This document shows, in pieces, positions 28,630 through 38,625 of a stretch of DNA of 64,000 bases. The notes below the pieces were generated by a model, which saw only the letters and a program-made list of their open reading frames with translations, ran no database searches and was not told the DNA's origin. This DNA comes from Oscillospiraceae bacterium (GTDB lineage Bacteria > Bacillota > Clostridia > Oscillospirales > Acutalibacteraceae). The stretch covers positions 62,001 to 126,000 of the forward strand of contig SVOT01000003.1 of assembly GCA_015066225.1 (NCBI GenBank), in the 5' to 3' direction. Both the position numbers and the translations under genes were made by a program. Numbering within the stretch: position 1 is the first letter of the stretch; each line of letters opens with the position of its first letter.

Positions 28630-29919
28630 TCAGATGCCCTTTTCGTCATAAAGGAATACGGTTTCAAGAGCGAATTTAACGCCTGTGTCAACAGCCTGAG
28701 GTGAAAGCACGCTGACGTCATCAAGTCTTGTGTGATAATATCTTGCGGGGGCGGGGTCCATGGCAACAAAGGCAGCCGCAGGGACACCTGCCTGTGACAT
28801 TGCCGCCGCATCGGTTGAACCAAGCTCAATGGGTCCGACTTTAACATCAAGACCGATGTTGTCAGCAGCATTTTTCATAAGAGCTACAACACGCTTATCG
28901 TTTTTGACCATACCTGTCATATCTTTTTCATAGATTTTTGCAAATTCAAGCTGGCATATAGTATCTATGCATACGAAAACAGTTTCAACACTTTTATCGT
29001 TCAGCATATCAGCATATTGTTTTGCAAAAGCCTTTGAGCCTCTCAGACCTGCCTCCTCACCACCTGCGAGAAGAACCGCGACCTCAGTGTTTTCAAAACG
29101 AATGTCGTTATCTGCAAGAAATTTAACAGCCGCACTTGAAATAAAGCAGCCTGTAAGGTTATCTGTAACACCGGGAACAGGTAATTTGTAGTTAACGAAT
29201 TTGAATGCCATGGCAAGAACGGGAACTGTGATATACATAAGCACAGCGAGGATTTTGAGAACGAGGTTGCCCTCTTCACCCCATACGATTCCACCTGTGA
29301 CACCGCTGAAATGAATCATCGCATAAATATTGGAGCCAAGGCCGAGAAGAATTGAAATAACTGCTGTGACAATTATGAGCGCAACAACGGGTCTGCCGCC
29401 TTTGTATGTATAGGTCCACTCGAAAGCAGAGTCGGTGTGACCGCAAAGGATAATGCGTTTTTTTGTTTCACCGCCTGCTTTTCTCACGCCATAGACGTTA
29501 CCGCTTGTTACCTTGGGGAAGAACACGTCAAGAACGGGCTTATAGAAAATAAACTCACCCAAAATAAAGAAGAGGGTTATTGCGGAAAGCGCAAGTCCTG
29601 CAACAGGAATGCCGAGAGTAAACATAATAACATTTAATATCATAAGAACAGAGCCGATTTTCACCCAGGACATAAATGCCTTGTCACTGCATTTATACTC
29701 CTTGCGCTCAACCGTGTCGCAGAATTTTTCAAGGTCTGCCTGCATATACTCCTGTGCTTTTGTCTCAGCCTCACTTCCAACGGGACGGGGTCCGAAATTT
29801 TTGCACACATTCTTTATGCTTTTTATTGCATAGTTAGTGTATTCTCTGACTTTAATGTCAAAATTAGGTATGCTTTCGTTTGATTTCATCTCATTCACTC
29901 TTTTCTTAAAGTAATCCAT
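28630..29919 (-). CDS. M28-family zinc peptidase with internal membrane helices
   Basis: Predicted aminopeptidase-type metallopeptidase, 429 aa. Zinc-site motifs appear in order: LCGHTDSAFEW (His, near 160), PGVTDNLTG (Asp, near 255), GGEEAGLRG (Glu pair, near 290), VCIDT (Asp, near 320) and RYYHTRLDD (His, near 395). Four hydrophobic segments are present: a pair near 87-125 and another near 180-240. The second pair falls between the first and second metal ligands, so the catalytic domain is split by a membrane hairpin. Substrate unknown. It lies 30 nt after uvrA. Confidence 0.88.
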   Translation of the reverse strand: MDYFKKRVNEMKSNESIPNFDIKVREYTNYAIKSIKNVCKNFGPRPVGSEAETKAQEYMQADLEKFCDTVERKEYKCSDKAFMSWVKIGSVLMILNVIMFTLGIPVAGLALSAITLFFILGEFIFYKPVLDVFFPKVTSGNVYGVRKAGGETKKRIILCGHTDSAFEWTYTYKGGRPVVALIIVTAVISILLGLGSNIYAMIHFSGVTGGIVWGEEGNLVLKILAVLMYITVPVLAMAFKFVNYKLPVPGVTDNLTGCFISSAAVKFLADNDIRFENTEVAVLLAGGEEAGLRGSKAFAKQYADMLNDKSVETVFVCIDTICQLEFAKIYEKDMTGMVKNDKRVVALMKNAADNIGLDVKVGPIELGSTDAAAMSQAGVPAAAFVAMDPAPARYYHTRLDDVSVLSPQAVDTGVKFALETVFLYDEKGI

Positions 29920-29949
29920 TTTAACAATTATATAACATCTCGAAAGATA

Positions 29950-32769
29950 TTACAACAACGGTTTCAAATATTTTCCCGTGTATGATTTTTTGCATTTTGC
30001 AACCTCCTCGGGTGTGCCCTCGGCGACAATTTCACCGCCACCGCTACCGCCCTCGGGTCCGAGGTCGATTATATAGTCGGCGGTTTTGATAACGTCAAGG
30101 TTATGCTCAATTACAACAACAGAATTGTTGGCATCAACGAGCTTGTTGATAACCTCGAGAAGCTTTTCAACATCGGCGGTGTGAAGCCCCGTTGTGGGCT
30201 CGTCAAGAATATATATGGTTTTGCCCGTTGATTTTTTTGAAAGCTCGGTTGCCAGCTTCACTCGCTGAGCCTCACCGCCCGAAAGAGTTGTTGCTGACTG
30301 GCCGAGAGTTATATAGCCAAGACCAACATCGAAAATAGTTTCAAGCTTCTTTCTTATTTTCGGAACATTGCCGAAGAAATCAACAGCTTCTTCAACGGTC
30401 ATATTAAGAACATCGCTGATGCTTTTACCTTTGTATTTAACGTCGAGAGTTTCTCTGTTGTATCTTGCACCACGGCAGACCTCACAGGGCACGTAAACAT
30501 CTGAAAGAAAGTTCATTTCGATTTTTATAATGCCGTCACCCTCGCAGGCTTCACAACGACCGCCCTTGACATTGAATGAAAAACGGCTCATATCGTAGCC
30601 CTTAGTCTTTGCATCCTGAGTCGATGCGAACAAGGCTCTTATATCATTGAAAACACCAGTGTAGGTAGCTGTATTGGAGCGTGGTGTTCTGCCGATTGGT
30701 GATTGGTCAATATTTATGACCTTGTCAAGGTGCTCCATACCCTTTATTTCTTCGTGCTTGCCCGCAAACTTTCTTGCATTGTTAAGCTCGGTTGCAAGCT
30801 TTTTATAGAGTATTTCGTTAATGAGCGAGGATTTGCCCGAGCCCGAAACACCTGTTATTGCAACAAATTTTCCAAGCGGTATTTTAACGTCAATATTTTT
30901 CAGATTATTCTGCTGTGCACCGATTATTTCAAGGTATTTTCCGCTGCCCTCTCTGCGCTTTTCGGGCACGGCTATTTTACGCTTGCCGCTGAGGAACTGA
31001 CCTGTGAGAGATTTCTCACATTTTTTGATTTCATCAACAGTTCCCGAAAAGACTATTTCACCGCCGTGAACACCCGCACCGGGGCCAACGTCAACAATAT
31101 AATCCGCCGCATTCATTGTGTCCTCATCGTGTTCAACAACAATAAGGGTGTTTCCCAAATCACGAAGATTTTTCAATGATTTGAGGAGCTTTTCGTTGTC
31201 ACGCTGGTGAAGACCGATGCTGGGCTCATCAAGAATATACAAAACACCCATAAGAGATGAGCCGATTTGTGTTGCAAGACGTATTCGCTGACTTTCACCG
31301 CCCGAAAGAGTGCCCGATGAACGTGAAAGTGTGAGATAATCAAGACCGACATTGCAAAGGAAGCTGAGCCTTGAACGTATTTCTTTAATTATCTGCTTGC
31401 CGATTATCTGCTCTTTTTCATTAAGCTCAAGAGACTCTATAAACGCAAGCTCATCACGGATTGACATATCCGTAAGCTCCTGAATATTTTTGCCGCCCAC
31501 GGTTACGGCAAGTGATGCGGGCTTCAGCCTTGCACCCTTGCAATCCGGACACGGGCAAGCGGTCATATACTGTTCAATATCGTTTCTTGACCAATCACTT
31601 GTTGTTTCACGGTAACGGCGTTCAAGGTTATTGATTACGCCCTCAAATTCTGTCATATAGGTGCCGCTTCCATATTCGTTTTCACGCACCATTTTTATGC
31701 GTTCGCCGTTTGTTCCGTAGAAGATGGCATTTTGCCCCTCTTTCGATATTTTGTTGAAGGGTGTATCGAGAGTGAAATTATATTTTTCTGCAAGGGCATT
31801 ATAATACATGCCTGTTATTGTGCCGGAATCTGTTTTGCCCCAACCGCTACCCTTTATTGCACCTTCGTTTATTGACAGCTTTCTGTTAGGAACAAGCAAA
31901 TCCTCGGAAACACGCATAAACACGCTGAGCCCCGAGCAGGTGGGACAAGCACCGAAGGGGTTATTGAACGAAAACATTCTTGGCTCAAGCTCATCCATAC
32001 AGGAGCCGTGCTCGGGACAGGCAAAATTCTGTGAAAAGAGAATTTCCTCACCGCCGATGACATCAACAATAACGTTACCCTGTGTAAGGGCGAAAGCTGA
32101 TTCCAAAGAATCCGTAAGACGTGAGCCGATACCGTCTTTCATTATAAGACGGTCAACGATAACCTCAATGTTATGCTTTATATTCTTTTCGAGCTTTATT
32201 TTTTCAGAAAGGTCATAGACTATGCCGTCAACACGTACCCTTGAAAAGCCCGATTTTGCAATGCTTTCAAATTCTTTCTGAAACTCACCCTTTTTGCCCT
32301 TGGCAATGGGGGCAAGAATCTGAAACTTCGTGCCCTCGGGCAGAAGAAGAACCTTGTCAACCACCTGGTCGATTGATTGCTTTGCAATCTCCTTGCCGCA
32401 AACGGGACAATGGGGCACACCTATTCTTGCATAAAGCAAGCGGAGATAGTCATATATTTCAGTAACCGTGCCAACAGTGGAGCGCGGATTTTTCGAGGTT
32501 GTTTTCTGGTCTATGGATATAGCGGGTGAAAGCCCGTCTATGCTGTCAACATCGGGCTTTTCCATAATACCGAGAAACTGGCGGGCATAGGAGGAAAGAC
32601 TCTCCATATACCTTCTTTGACCCTCAGCATAGATGGTGTCAAAGGCAAGGGATGATTTGCCCGAGCCCGAAAGACCGGTGAATACAACCAATTTATCACG
32701 AGGAATTTCAACGCTGACATTTTTCAGGTTGTGCTCCCTTGCACCTTTTACAATCAGATTTTTTTCCAT
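29950..32769 (-). CDS. uvrA: Excinuclease ABC subunit A
   Basis: Damage-recognition ATPase of nucleotide excision repair, 939 aa, full length. It has two ABC modules: Walker A loops [12 protein letters not shown] near residue 32 and [12 protein letters not shown] near 640, signature motifs [12 protein letters not shown] and [12 protein letters not shown], and Walker [11 protein letters not shown] and [10 protein letters not shown]. Zinc-binding cysteine clusters are visible ([19 protein letters not shown] with VPCEVCRG). It follows uvrB by 6 nt and works with it to load UvrB at lesions. Confidence 0.99.
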   Translation of the reverse strand: MEKNLIVKGAREHNLKNVSVEIPRDKLVVFTGLSGSGKSSLAFDTIYAEGQRRYMESLSSYARQFLGIMEKPDVDSIDGLSPAISIDQKTTSKNPRSTVGTVTEIYDYLRLLYARIGVPHCPVCGKEIAKQSIDQVVDKVLLLPEGTKFQILAPIAKGKKGEFQKEFESIAKSGFSRVRVDGIVYDLSEKIKLEKNIKHNIEVIVDRLIMKDGIGSRLTDSLESAFALTQGNVIVDVIGGEEILFSQNFACPEHGSCMDELEPRMFSFNNPFGACPTCSGLSVFMRVSEDLLVPNRKLSINEGAIKGSGWGKTDSGTITGMYYNALAEKYNFTLDTPFNKISKEGQNAIFYGTNGERIKMVRENEYGSGTYMTEFEGVINNLERRYRETTSDWSRNDIEQYMTACPCPDCKGARLKPASLAVTVGGKNIQELTDMSIRDELAFIESLELNEKEQIIGKQIIKEIRSRLSFLCNVGLDYLTLSRSSGTLSGGESQRIRLATQIGSSLMGVLYILDEPSIGLHQRDNEKLLKSLKNLRDLGNTLIVVEHDEDTMNAADYIVDVGPGAGVHGGEIVFSGTVDEIKKCEKSLTGQFLSGKRKIAVPEKRREGSGKYLEIIGAQQNNLKNIDVKIPLGKFVAITGVSGSGKSSLINEILYKKLATELNNARKFAGKHEEIKGMEHLDKVINIDQSPIGRTPRSNTATYTGVFNDIRALFASTQDAKTKGYDMSRFSFNVKGGRCEACEGDGIIKIEMNFLSDVYVPCEVCRGARYNRETLDVKYKGKSISDVLNMTVEEAVDFFGNVPKIRKKLETIFDVGLGYITLGQSATTLSGGEAQRVKLATELSKKSTGKTIYILDEPTTGLHTADVEKLLEVINKLVDANNSVVVIEHNLDVIKTADYIIDLGPEGGSGGGEIVAEGTPEEVAKCKKSYTGKYLKPLL

Positions 32770-32775
32770 AAACGA

Positions 32776-34743
32776 TTATTTTTCGCCTTTCAGTTTTTGA
32801 ATTTCATCTCTTAAATATGCCGCGTGCTCAAATTCAAGAAGCTTTGCGGCAACTCGCATTTCTTTTGTGAGCTTTTCAATAAGCTCGTTTTTCTCCTTCT
32901 GTGAAAGCCTGCGTTTTGCAATTTTTTCCTGAACGTTGTCCTTGGAGCTTATTTCGAGGATTTCACGAACATCTTTTTTGATGGTTTCGGGAACAATGCC
33001 GTGAGCCTCATTGTATTTCATTTGTTTTTCTCGTCTGCGGTAGGTTTCGGTTATCGCCCTTTCCATTGAGCCTGTAACCTCATCGGCATACATAATGACC
33101 TGTCCACCTGCGTTTCGGGCGGCTCTGCCGATCGTCTGAATAAGCGAGGTTTCGCTTCTGAGGAAGCCCTCTTTATCTGCATCCAGAATTGCAACAAGAG
33201 AAACCTCGGGGATATCAAGACCCTCTCTTAAAAGGTTGATTCCCACAAGCACGTCGTATTCGCCAAGACGCAAATCACGGATAAGCTCCATTCGCTCAAT
33301 GGTGTCAACATCAAAATGCATATACCTGACCTTTATGCCGAATTTGTTGAGGTAATCGGTTAAATCCTCTGCCATTTTACGGGTGAGAGTTGTGACGAGA
33401 ACTCTCTCTTTTTTCTCAACACGCTTGTTGATTTCGGAAATGAGGTCGTCTATCTGCCCGTCTGTGGGGCGCACGCTGACCTCGGGGTCAAGAAGACCTG
33501 TGGGGCGTATAACCTGCTCGGCAATTTGTGCACTTTTTTCTTTTTCAAGGTCGCCCGGTGTTGCGCTGACAAATATTTTCTGATGGGTTTTATCATAGAA
33601 TTCGTTGAATTTCAACGGTCTGTTATCAAAGGCAGAGGGAAGTCTGAAGCCAAATTCCACAAGATTTTCTTTTCGCGAACGGTCACCGCCGTACATTCCC
33701 CTCACTTGCGGTAGTGTTACGTGGGATTCATCTACAAAAAGAACAAAATCATCGGGGAAATAGTCAAGAAGCGTAAAAGGAGCGGAGCCTGCTTCACGCC
33801 CCGACATAACACGTGAATAGTTTTCAATGCCCTTGCAGAAGCCCGTTTCACGAAGCATTTCAATATCATAAAGTGTTCTTTGCTGAATCCTTTGCGCTTC
33901 AAGAAGCTTGCCCTGCGAGGTAAACTCCTCTACCCTGTTTTCCATTTCAGAATAAATATTTTCAAGGGCTTTTTCCATTTTGTCGTGCTCAACAACGTAA
34001 TGGGAGGCGGGGTAAATCGCCACGTGGGAGCGAGTGCATTTCACCTCACCGGTAAGGGGATGTATTTCTGAAATACGATCTATTTCATCGCCGAAAAACT
34101 CAATTCTGTATGCCGTTTCAGAAGAATAAACAGGGAAAATTTCAACCGTGTCACCCTTGACTCTGAACTTATTTCGGGTGAAGCTGACGTCGTTTCGTTC
34201 ATATTGAATTTCTACAAGCTTTTTTATGAGCTCGTCTCTGTCCTTTTGCATACCCGTACGAAGCGAGATAACCATACTACGGTAATCAATAGGGTCGCCC
34301 AGAGTGTAGATGCAGGAAACGCTGGCAACGATAATTACGTCGCGCCTTTCGGAAAGGGCAGATGTGGCAGAATGGCGCAGCTTGTCTATTTCATCATTAA
34401 CGGCGCTGTCTTTTTCGATGTAGGTATCAGTGGTGGGTATATATGCCTCCGGCTGATAATAGTCGTAATAGGATACAAAATACTCAACTGCATTTTCAGG
34501 GAAAAACTCCTTAAATTCGGAGCAAAGCTGTGCGGCAAGAGTTTTATTGTGAGCGAGAACAAGCGTTGGTCGGTTAAGCCTTTCGATAACGTTTGCCATT
34601 GTAAAGGTTTTGCCCGAGCCCGTTACGCCGAGAAGTGTCTGCTCCATATAGCCCTTGTTGACGCCGTCAACAAGCCTTTCGATTGCCTCGGGCTGGTCAC
34701 CCATAGGCTTGTAGTCTGAATGAAGAATAAACCTGTCTGCCAT
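32776..34743 (-). CDS. uvrB: Excinuclease ABC subunit B
   Basis: Helicase-like subunit of excision repair, 655 aa, full length. Walker A is [12 protein letters not shown] near residue 40, followed by the beta-hairpin region ([12 protein letters not shown]), the DEAD-like box FVDESH, motif [11 protein letters not shown] near 540, and a C-terminal UVR motif ([19 protein letters not shown]) that binds UvrC. It heads a four-gene unit. A sigma-A promoter is visible upstream, but no GAAC-N4-GTTC LexA box was found there, in contrast to dinB. Confidence 0.99.
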   Translation of the reverse strand: MADRFILHSDYKPMGDQPEAIERLVDGVNKGYMEQTLLGVTGSGKTFTMANVIERLNRPTLVLAHNKTLAAQLCSEFKEFFPENAVEYFVSYYDYYQPEAYIPTTDTYIEKDSAVNDEIDKLRHSATSALSERRDVIIVASVSCIYTLGDPIDYRSMVISLRTGMQKDRDELIKKLVEIQYERNDVSFTRNKFRVKGDTVEIFPVYSSETAYRIEFFGDEIDRISEIHPLTGEVKCTRSHVAIYPASHYVVEHDKMEKALENIYSEMENRVEEFTSQGKLLEAQRIQQRTLYDIEMLRETGFCKGIENYSRVMSGREAGSAPFTLLDYFPDDFVLFVDESHVTLPQVRGMYGGDRSRKENLVEFGFRLPSAFDNRPLKFNEFYDKTHQKIFVSATPGDLEKEKSAQIAEQVIRPTGLLDPEVSVRPTDGQIDDLISEINKRVEKKERVLVTTLTRKMAEDLTDYLNKFGIKVRYMHFDVDTIERMELIRDLRLGEYDVLVGINLLREGLDIPEVSLVAILDADKEGFLRSETSLIQTIGRAARNAGGQVIMYADEVTGSMERAITETYRRREKQMKYNEAHGIVPETIKKDVREILEISSKDNVQEKIAKRRLSQKEKNELIEKLTKEMRVAAKLLEFEHAAYLRDEIQKLKGEK

Positions 34744-34793
34744 AATTCCACTCCTCTCGCCAAAGCTGTTTAATCACTAAATACCGGTATTAT

Positions 34794-34822
34794 ATTATAC
34801 CATAAAAATTTTTATAAGTAAA
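34794..34822 (-). promoter_or_regulatory. Promoter of the uvrBA unit
   Basis: On the minus strand, TTTACT and TATAAT are separated by 17 bp, about 50 bp upstream of uvrB. Confidence 0.65.
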
Positions 34823-34903
34823 CAAAATATAAGAGTTGTTTTGCCCATTTTAAACCCAAGTAAACGCAAAAAGCATAATCCACCGTAATTTCGTCAAAAT
34901 ATA

Positions 34904-34932
34904 TTGCTTTTCGAGAAATTTAGTGATATTAT
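34904..34932 (+). promoter_or_regulatory. Promoter of the zinc-ribbon gene
   Basis: TTGCTT and TATTAT are separated by 17 bp, about 35 bp upstream of the ATG at 34966, which is preceded by AAAGAGG. Confidence 0.55.
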
Positions 34933-34965
34933 CGCATTATCAAAATATGAAAAGAGGTATTCTTT

Positions 34966-35361
34966 ATGTTTAGTAATATCGGTAAAAAGCTTCAGTCCCT
35001 CGCTCTCGTAATCTTCTGGTTGGGCACAATCGCCAGCGTTATATCTTTCGGTTGGCTGTTCATAGACTGGAGCGAGTTTATTTTCCTTCTCGGCATTCCT
35101 GTAGGTATTTTCGCTTCATGGCTCACAACCTGCGGTCTTTACGCTTTCGGCAGATTGGTTGAAAACAGCGATAAATTAGTTGAAATCGCTTCACTTCAGA
35201 ACAGCATTACACCCGTTGCGGTTCCTGTTGCTCCCCAGCCTGCTGTTAACTACGCACCTGCTGCTCCCGTTCAGGCTGCTCCCGCAGGTAAGGTTTGCCC
35301 CAACTGCAGCAACGTTGGTGAAGGCTCCTTCTGCTTATATTGCGGCACAGCATTGAAATAA
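34966..35361 (+). CDS. Small membrane protein with C-terminal zinc ribbon
   Basis: Predicted membrane protein, 131 aa. Two hydrophobic helices (about 13-33 and 36-60) are followed by a Pro/Ala/Val-rich linker (about 85-108) and a zinc ribbon at the C-terminus with paired cysteines (CPNCSNVGEGSFCLYCG). Such small helix-plus-ribbon proteins are common in Clostridia, and their roles are mostly unknown. Monocistronic, with a promoter and a strong terminator. The C-terminal ribbon probably faces the cytoplasm. Confidence 0.8.
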   Translation: MFSNIGKKLQSLALVIFWLGTIASVISFGWLFIDWSEFIFLLGIPVGIFASWLTTCGLYAFGRLVENSDKLVEIASLQNSITPVAVPVAPQPAVNYAPAAPVQAAPAGKVCPNCSNVGEGSFCLYCGTALK

Positions 35362-35376
35362 TTTAAGAATTCCTAT

Positions 35377-35416
35377 AAAAGGGGCTGTAAACGAACGTTT
35401 TTACAGCCCCTTTTTG
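35377..35416 (+). terminator. Terminator of the zinc-ribbon gene
   Basis: The 14 bp stem AAAAGGGGCTGTAA and its complement are followed by TTTTT. It shares the CTGTAAA...TTTACAG core with the terminators at 17751 and 40341. Confidence 0.9.
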
Positions 35417-35545
35417 TTGTTTTCTACCGAATTTAGCAGATAAATTTTTACATTTCGAATACCTCAAAACAACTATAAAACTATTGTCTGATACTAATAG
35501 ATTATGTTATCATTAGTGTATATCGGAAATTTCAGGAGTGATATT

Positions 35546-38500
35546 ATGAAAACACCTAAGCAAGGCGTTTTATTCGATATGCTGGAGCAGTTGAATAAAT
35601 ACTGCATCAAAGAGAAGGTTGACCTGCCCGTTTGGGAAACCTACGACGGCGACTATCTCGGCGGGGGCCGGCACAAGTTTTACCCCGAAACGAAAGAAAC
35701 CCTGAAGCTTGGCGACCATTGGATTGCCCGCTACGACTGTGCAAGAATTTTCAAAACACAGGTTACCCTACCCGAAAGCTTCAAGGGCAAAAAGGTTTAT
35801 CTCAACCTTGATTTCGGCGGTGAAATTCTTATAAGAATCAACGGCAAAATCGCAAACTCCGTTTCCTCAAGAGAAAAGAGCGGTTGGGTCGGCAGAGAAA
35901 CCGTTAACATCACCGAAAGCTTTCTTGTTTTCGGCGAGCCGATGGATATTGAATTGGAGGCTTGCGTTGACTCAGCAGGCTTCTGTGATGCCGCTATGGC
36001 AGGGAAAAAAGAATGTGAATACACTCTTAAATTTGCAAACCTTGTGGTAGTTGACGAAATCTGCGAAAAATTTTATCTCAACTGCGTTACGGCGTGGGAC
36101 GCGCTCCCCTGCATTAAGGATGAATTCATAAAAGAAAGCGTTTACAAGGTGCTTGACGATTCGCTTCACCTTGTTGACTTCGACTTTCCGGAGGAAGAAA
36201 CAAGAAAGTCTATCGCTGTTGCCTGCGAGCATTTTGATAAAAAGCTTGCAGAGATTGAATACACGGCGTCCTCAGAGGTTATTTTCGACGGTCACTCACA
36301 TATTGACATTGCGTGGCTGTGGAGAGTTCAGGAAACAGAAAGAAAGAGTGCAAGAACCTTTGCAAACAACCTTGCACTTATGGATGTTTATCCCGAATTC
36401 ACCTTTACACAAAGCCAGGCTATTGCCTATGATATGATTAAAAAGAACTACCCCGAGCTTTATGAAAGAATCAAAGAAAAGGTTAAAAACGGTCAATGGA
36501 ACATCGTCGGCAACACCTGGGTTGAGTGCGACACAAATATCGCATCGGGCGAAAGTATGATTCGCCAGCTTCTTTACGGAAGAGAGTTTTTCCTTAAAGA
36601 ATTCGGCGTTTCGTCCGATACATACTGGCTCCCCGACTGCTTCGGCTTCTCCTACGCCTTGCCGCAGATTATCAAAAAAAGCGGTATGAAATATTTCATT
36701 ACCACAAAGCTTCTCAACCAGGATACAAACCGTTTTCCCCACACGGTTTTCAAGTGGAAGGGTGCAGACGGTTCTGAAATTCTTGCACTTAACCAGCGCT
36801 CACATTACCAGGGTAATTACGACCCCAAGCAGGTTTGTGCCGCCTCCTTTAACAATGACTTAAAGCACGTTCTCAAAACGGGCTTCGGTATGTTCGGCTA
36901 CGGTGACGGCGGTGGCGGAAGCACCTACAGAATGCTTGAAAACGCGAAAAGATTAAAAAACTTCCCCGGTCTTCCCAGAACACGAATGGGTCATCCGTCG
37001 GAATTCTTTGCAGAGGCTGAAAAAATCCGTGAAGAGCTGCCCACATATTGCGATGAGCTTTATTATGAAAACCACCGCGGAACATACACAAGCCAGGGAT
37101 TTATAAAAAAAGGTAACCGCAAAAACGAATTTCTTCTGAGCCGTTGCGAAATGGCAGGGGTTTTCGGTGGCGGTTATGATATTGAAAGATTGCAGAATCT
37201 CTGGCTCTTATTCCTTAAAAATCAGTTCCACGACATTCTCCCCGGCACATCAATCCACGAGGCAATGGAGGATTGCCGTCCCGACTTTGCAAAGCTTGAA
37301 AAAGACGGTACGGAAATTTTCTGTTCTGCACTTGAAGGCATCACTGCAAACATCACCGCCGAAAAAGACGGTGTGGTGGTATGGAATATGATTTCAACTG
37401 AGGTTACCGCACCCGTTACGGTTAAGGGCAACAAGAAAATCGGTGCACTTTCGAGAGTGTTCACAAAAAACGGTGAGGAATACACCGAATTCATTGCCGA
37501 CAACGTTCCGCCTATGGGCTACAAATTCTTTGCCTTTGAAGGAAAAGAAGAAAAAGAAAACATTAAAATCGGCAACGGCATTATTGAAAATGAAATTCTA
37601 AAAGTTTCTTATGATGAAAACGGTATTCTTACATCAATATTTGACAAAGAAAACAACCGCGAAACCCTCGACGGCAGGGGTAACGTTATTTCGGTTTTCG
37701 TTGACAAATGCGTTCACGAAACAGCGTGGAACCTTGAGCAGAACTATGAAAAGAAAAAATGGGTTCTTGAAAAATCAGAAAGTGTTGAAATCACGGAATG
37801 CTCACCTGTGAGAGCAGTTCTCAGAGTTGTGAAAAAATTCAACAAATCCACCATTTCACAGAACATTATTCTTTACGCAGGCAGCAGACAATTAATGTTT
37901 GAAACAGAGGTGGATTGGCAGGAGCGCGACAAGGTTATGAAGGCCGCTTTCGACGTTAACGTTCTTAACACCGAGGCAACCTTTGAGGCGGCACACGGCG
38001 CAATCAAGCGCCCCACCCACCGCAACTCTTCATTTGATGCGGCTCGCTTTGAGCAATGCGCCCACAAATGGGCGGACCTTTCTGAGGGTGACTACGGTGT
38101 AAGTATTCTCAACGACTGTAAATACGGCTACGATATACTTAACAGCAGAATGAGAATCACGCTGCTTCGTGCACCCACAACTCCCGACAGATACGGCGAT
38201 TTGGGTCACCACAGCTTTACTTATTCCTACTACCCCCACTCAGGCACATGGCAGACAGGCGGTACTGTTCAGGAGGCATTCAAGCTCAACTTCGCACTCA
38301 AGGGTATTGCCGTTAACGCTAAAAACGGCACCTTGCCCGAATGCTTCAGCTATATTAACTGCGACAATGATGACATTGTTATCGATGCAATAAAGCAGGC
38401 GCAGGACGGCAACGGCATTATTGTGCGTGTATATCAGAGCAGACGTGTACGTGGTGAAAGAACGCTCACAATCAATCTGCCCTTCAAGAAGGCTTATGAA

Positions 38501-38602
38501 TGTAATCTTATGGAAGTTGATGAAAAAGAAATCAGCTTCAAGGATAACAAAATCACATTCAACGTCACACCCTTTGAGGTCAAGACGTTCAGACTTGTTT
38601 AA
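35546..38602 (+). CDS. Glycoside hydrolase family 38 alpha-mannosidase
   Basis: Predicted zinc-dependent alpha-mannosidase, 1018 aa from the chosen start. The catalytic domain has GHSHIDIAWLWRVQET (metal ligands), YWLPDCFGFSYALPQI containing the nucleophile Asp, and NQFHDILPGTSIHE, all GH38 hallmarks. A helical three-helix-bundle region and C-terminal beta domains follow. No signal peptide is seen, so it probably acts on imported mannosides in the cytoplasm. The ATG at 35546 has AGGAG seven bases upstream; the ORF track start is 14 codons earlier. A sialidase-like gene follows after 23 nt, suggesting joint use in glycan breakdown. Confidence 0.95.
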   Translation: MKTPKQGVLFDMLEQLNKYCIKEKVDLPVWETYDGDYLGGGRHKFYPETKETLKLGDHWIARYDCARIFKTQVTLPESFKGKKVYLNLDFGGEILIRINGKIANSVSSREKSGWVGRETVNITESFLVFGEPMDIELEACVDSAGFCDAAMAGKKECEYTLKFANLVVVDEICEKFYLNCVTAWDALPCIKDEFIKESVYKVLDDSLHLVDFDFPEEETRKSIAVACEHFDKKLAEIEYTASSEVIFDGHSHIDIAWLWRVQETERKSARTFANNLALMDVYPEFTFTQSQAIAYDMIKKNYPELYERIKEKVKNGQWNIVGNTWVECDTNIASGESMIRQLLYGREFFLKEFGVSSDTYWLPDCFGFSYALPQIIKKSGMKYFITTKLLNQDTNRFPHTVFKWKGADGSEILALNQRSHYQGNYDPKQVCAASFNNDLKHVLKTGFGMFGYGDGGGGSTYRMLENAKRLKNFPGLPRTRMGHPSEFFAEAEKIREELPTYCDELYYENHRGTYTSQGFIKKGNRKNEFLLSRCEMAGVFGGGYDIERLQNLWLLFLKNQFHDILPGTSIHEAMEDCRPDFAKLEKDGTEIFCSALEGITANITAEKDGVVVWNMISTEVTAPVTVKGNKKIGALSRVFTKNGEEYTEFIADNVPPMGYKFFAFEGKEEKENIKIGNGIIENEILKVSYDENGILTSIFDKENNRETLDGRGNVISVFVDKCVHETAWNLEQNYEKKKWVLEKSESVEITECSPVRAVLRVVKKFNKSTISQNIILYAGSRQLMFETEVDWQERDKVMKAAFDVNVLNTEATFEAAHGAIKRPTHRNSSFDAARFEQCAHKWADLSEGDYGVSILNDCKYGYDILNSRMRITLLRAPTTPDRYGDLGHHSFTYSYYPHSGTWQTGGTVQEAFKLNFALKGIAVNAKNGTLPECFSYINCDNDDIVIDAIKQAQDGNGIIVRVYQSRRVRGERTLTINLPFKKAYECNLMEVDEKEISFKDNKITFNVTPFEVKTFRLV

Positions 38603-38625
38603 TTTTATTTCTAAGGTGATATATA

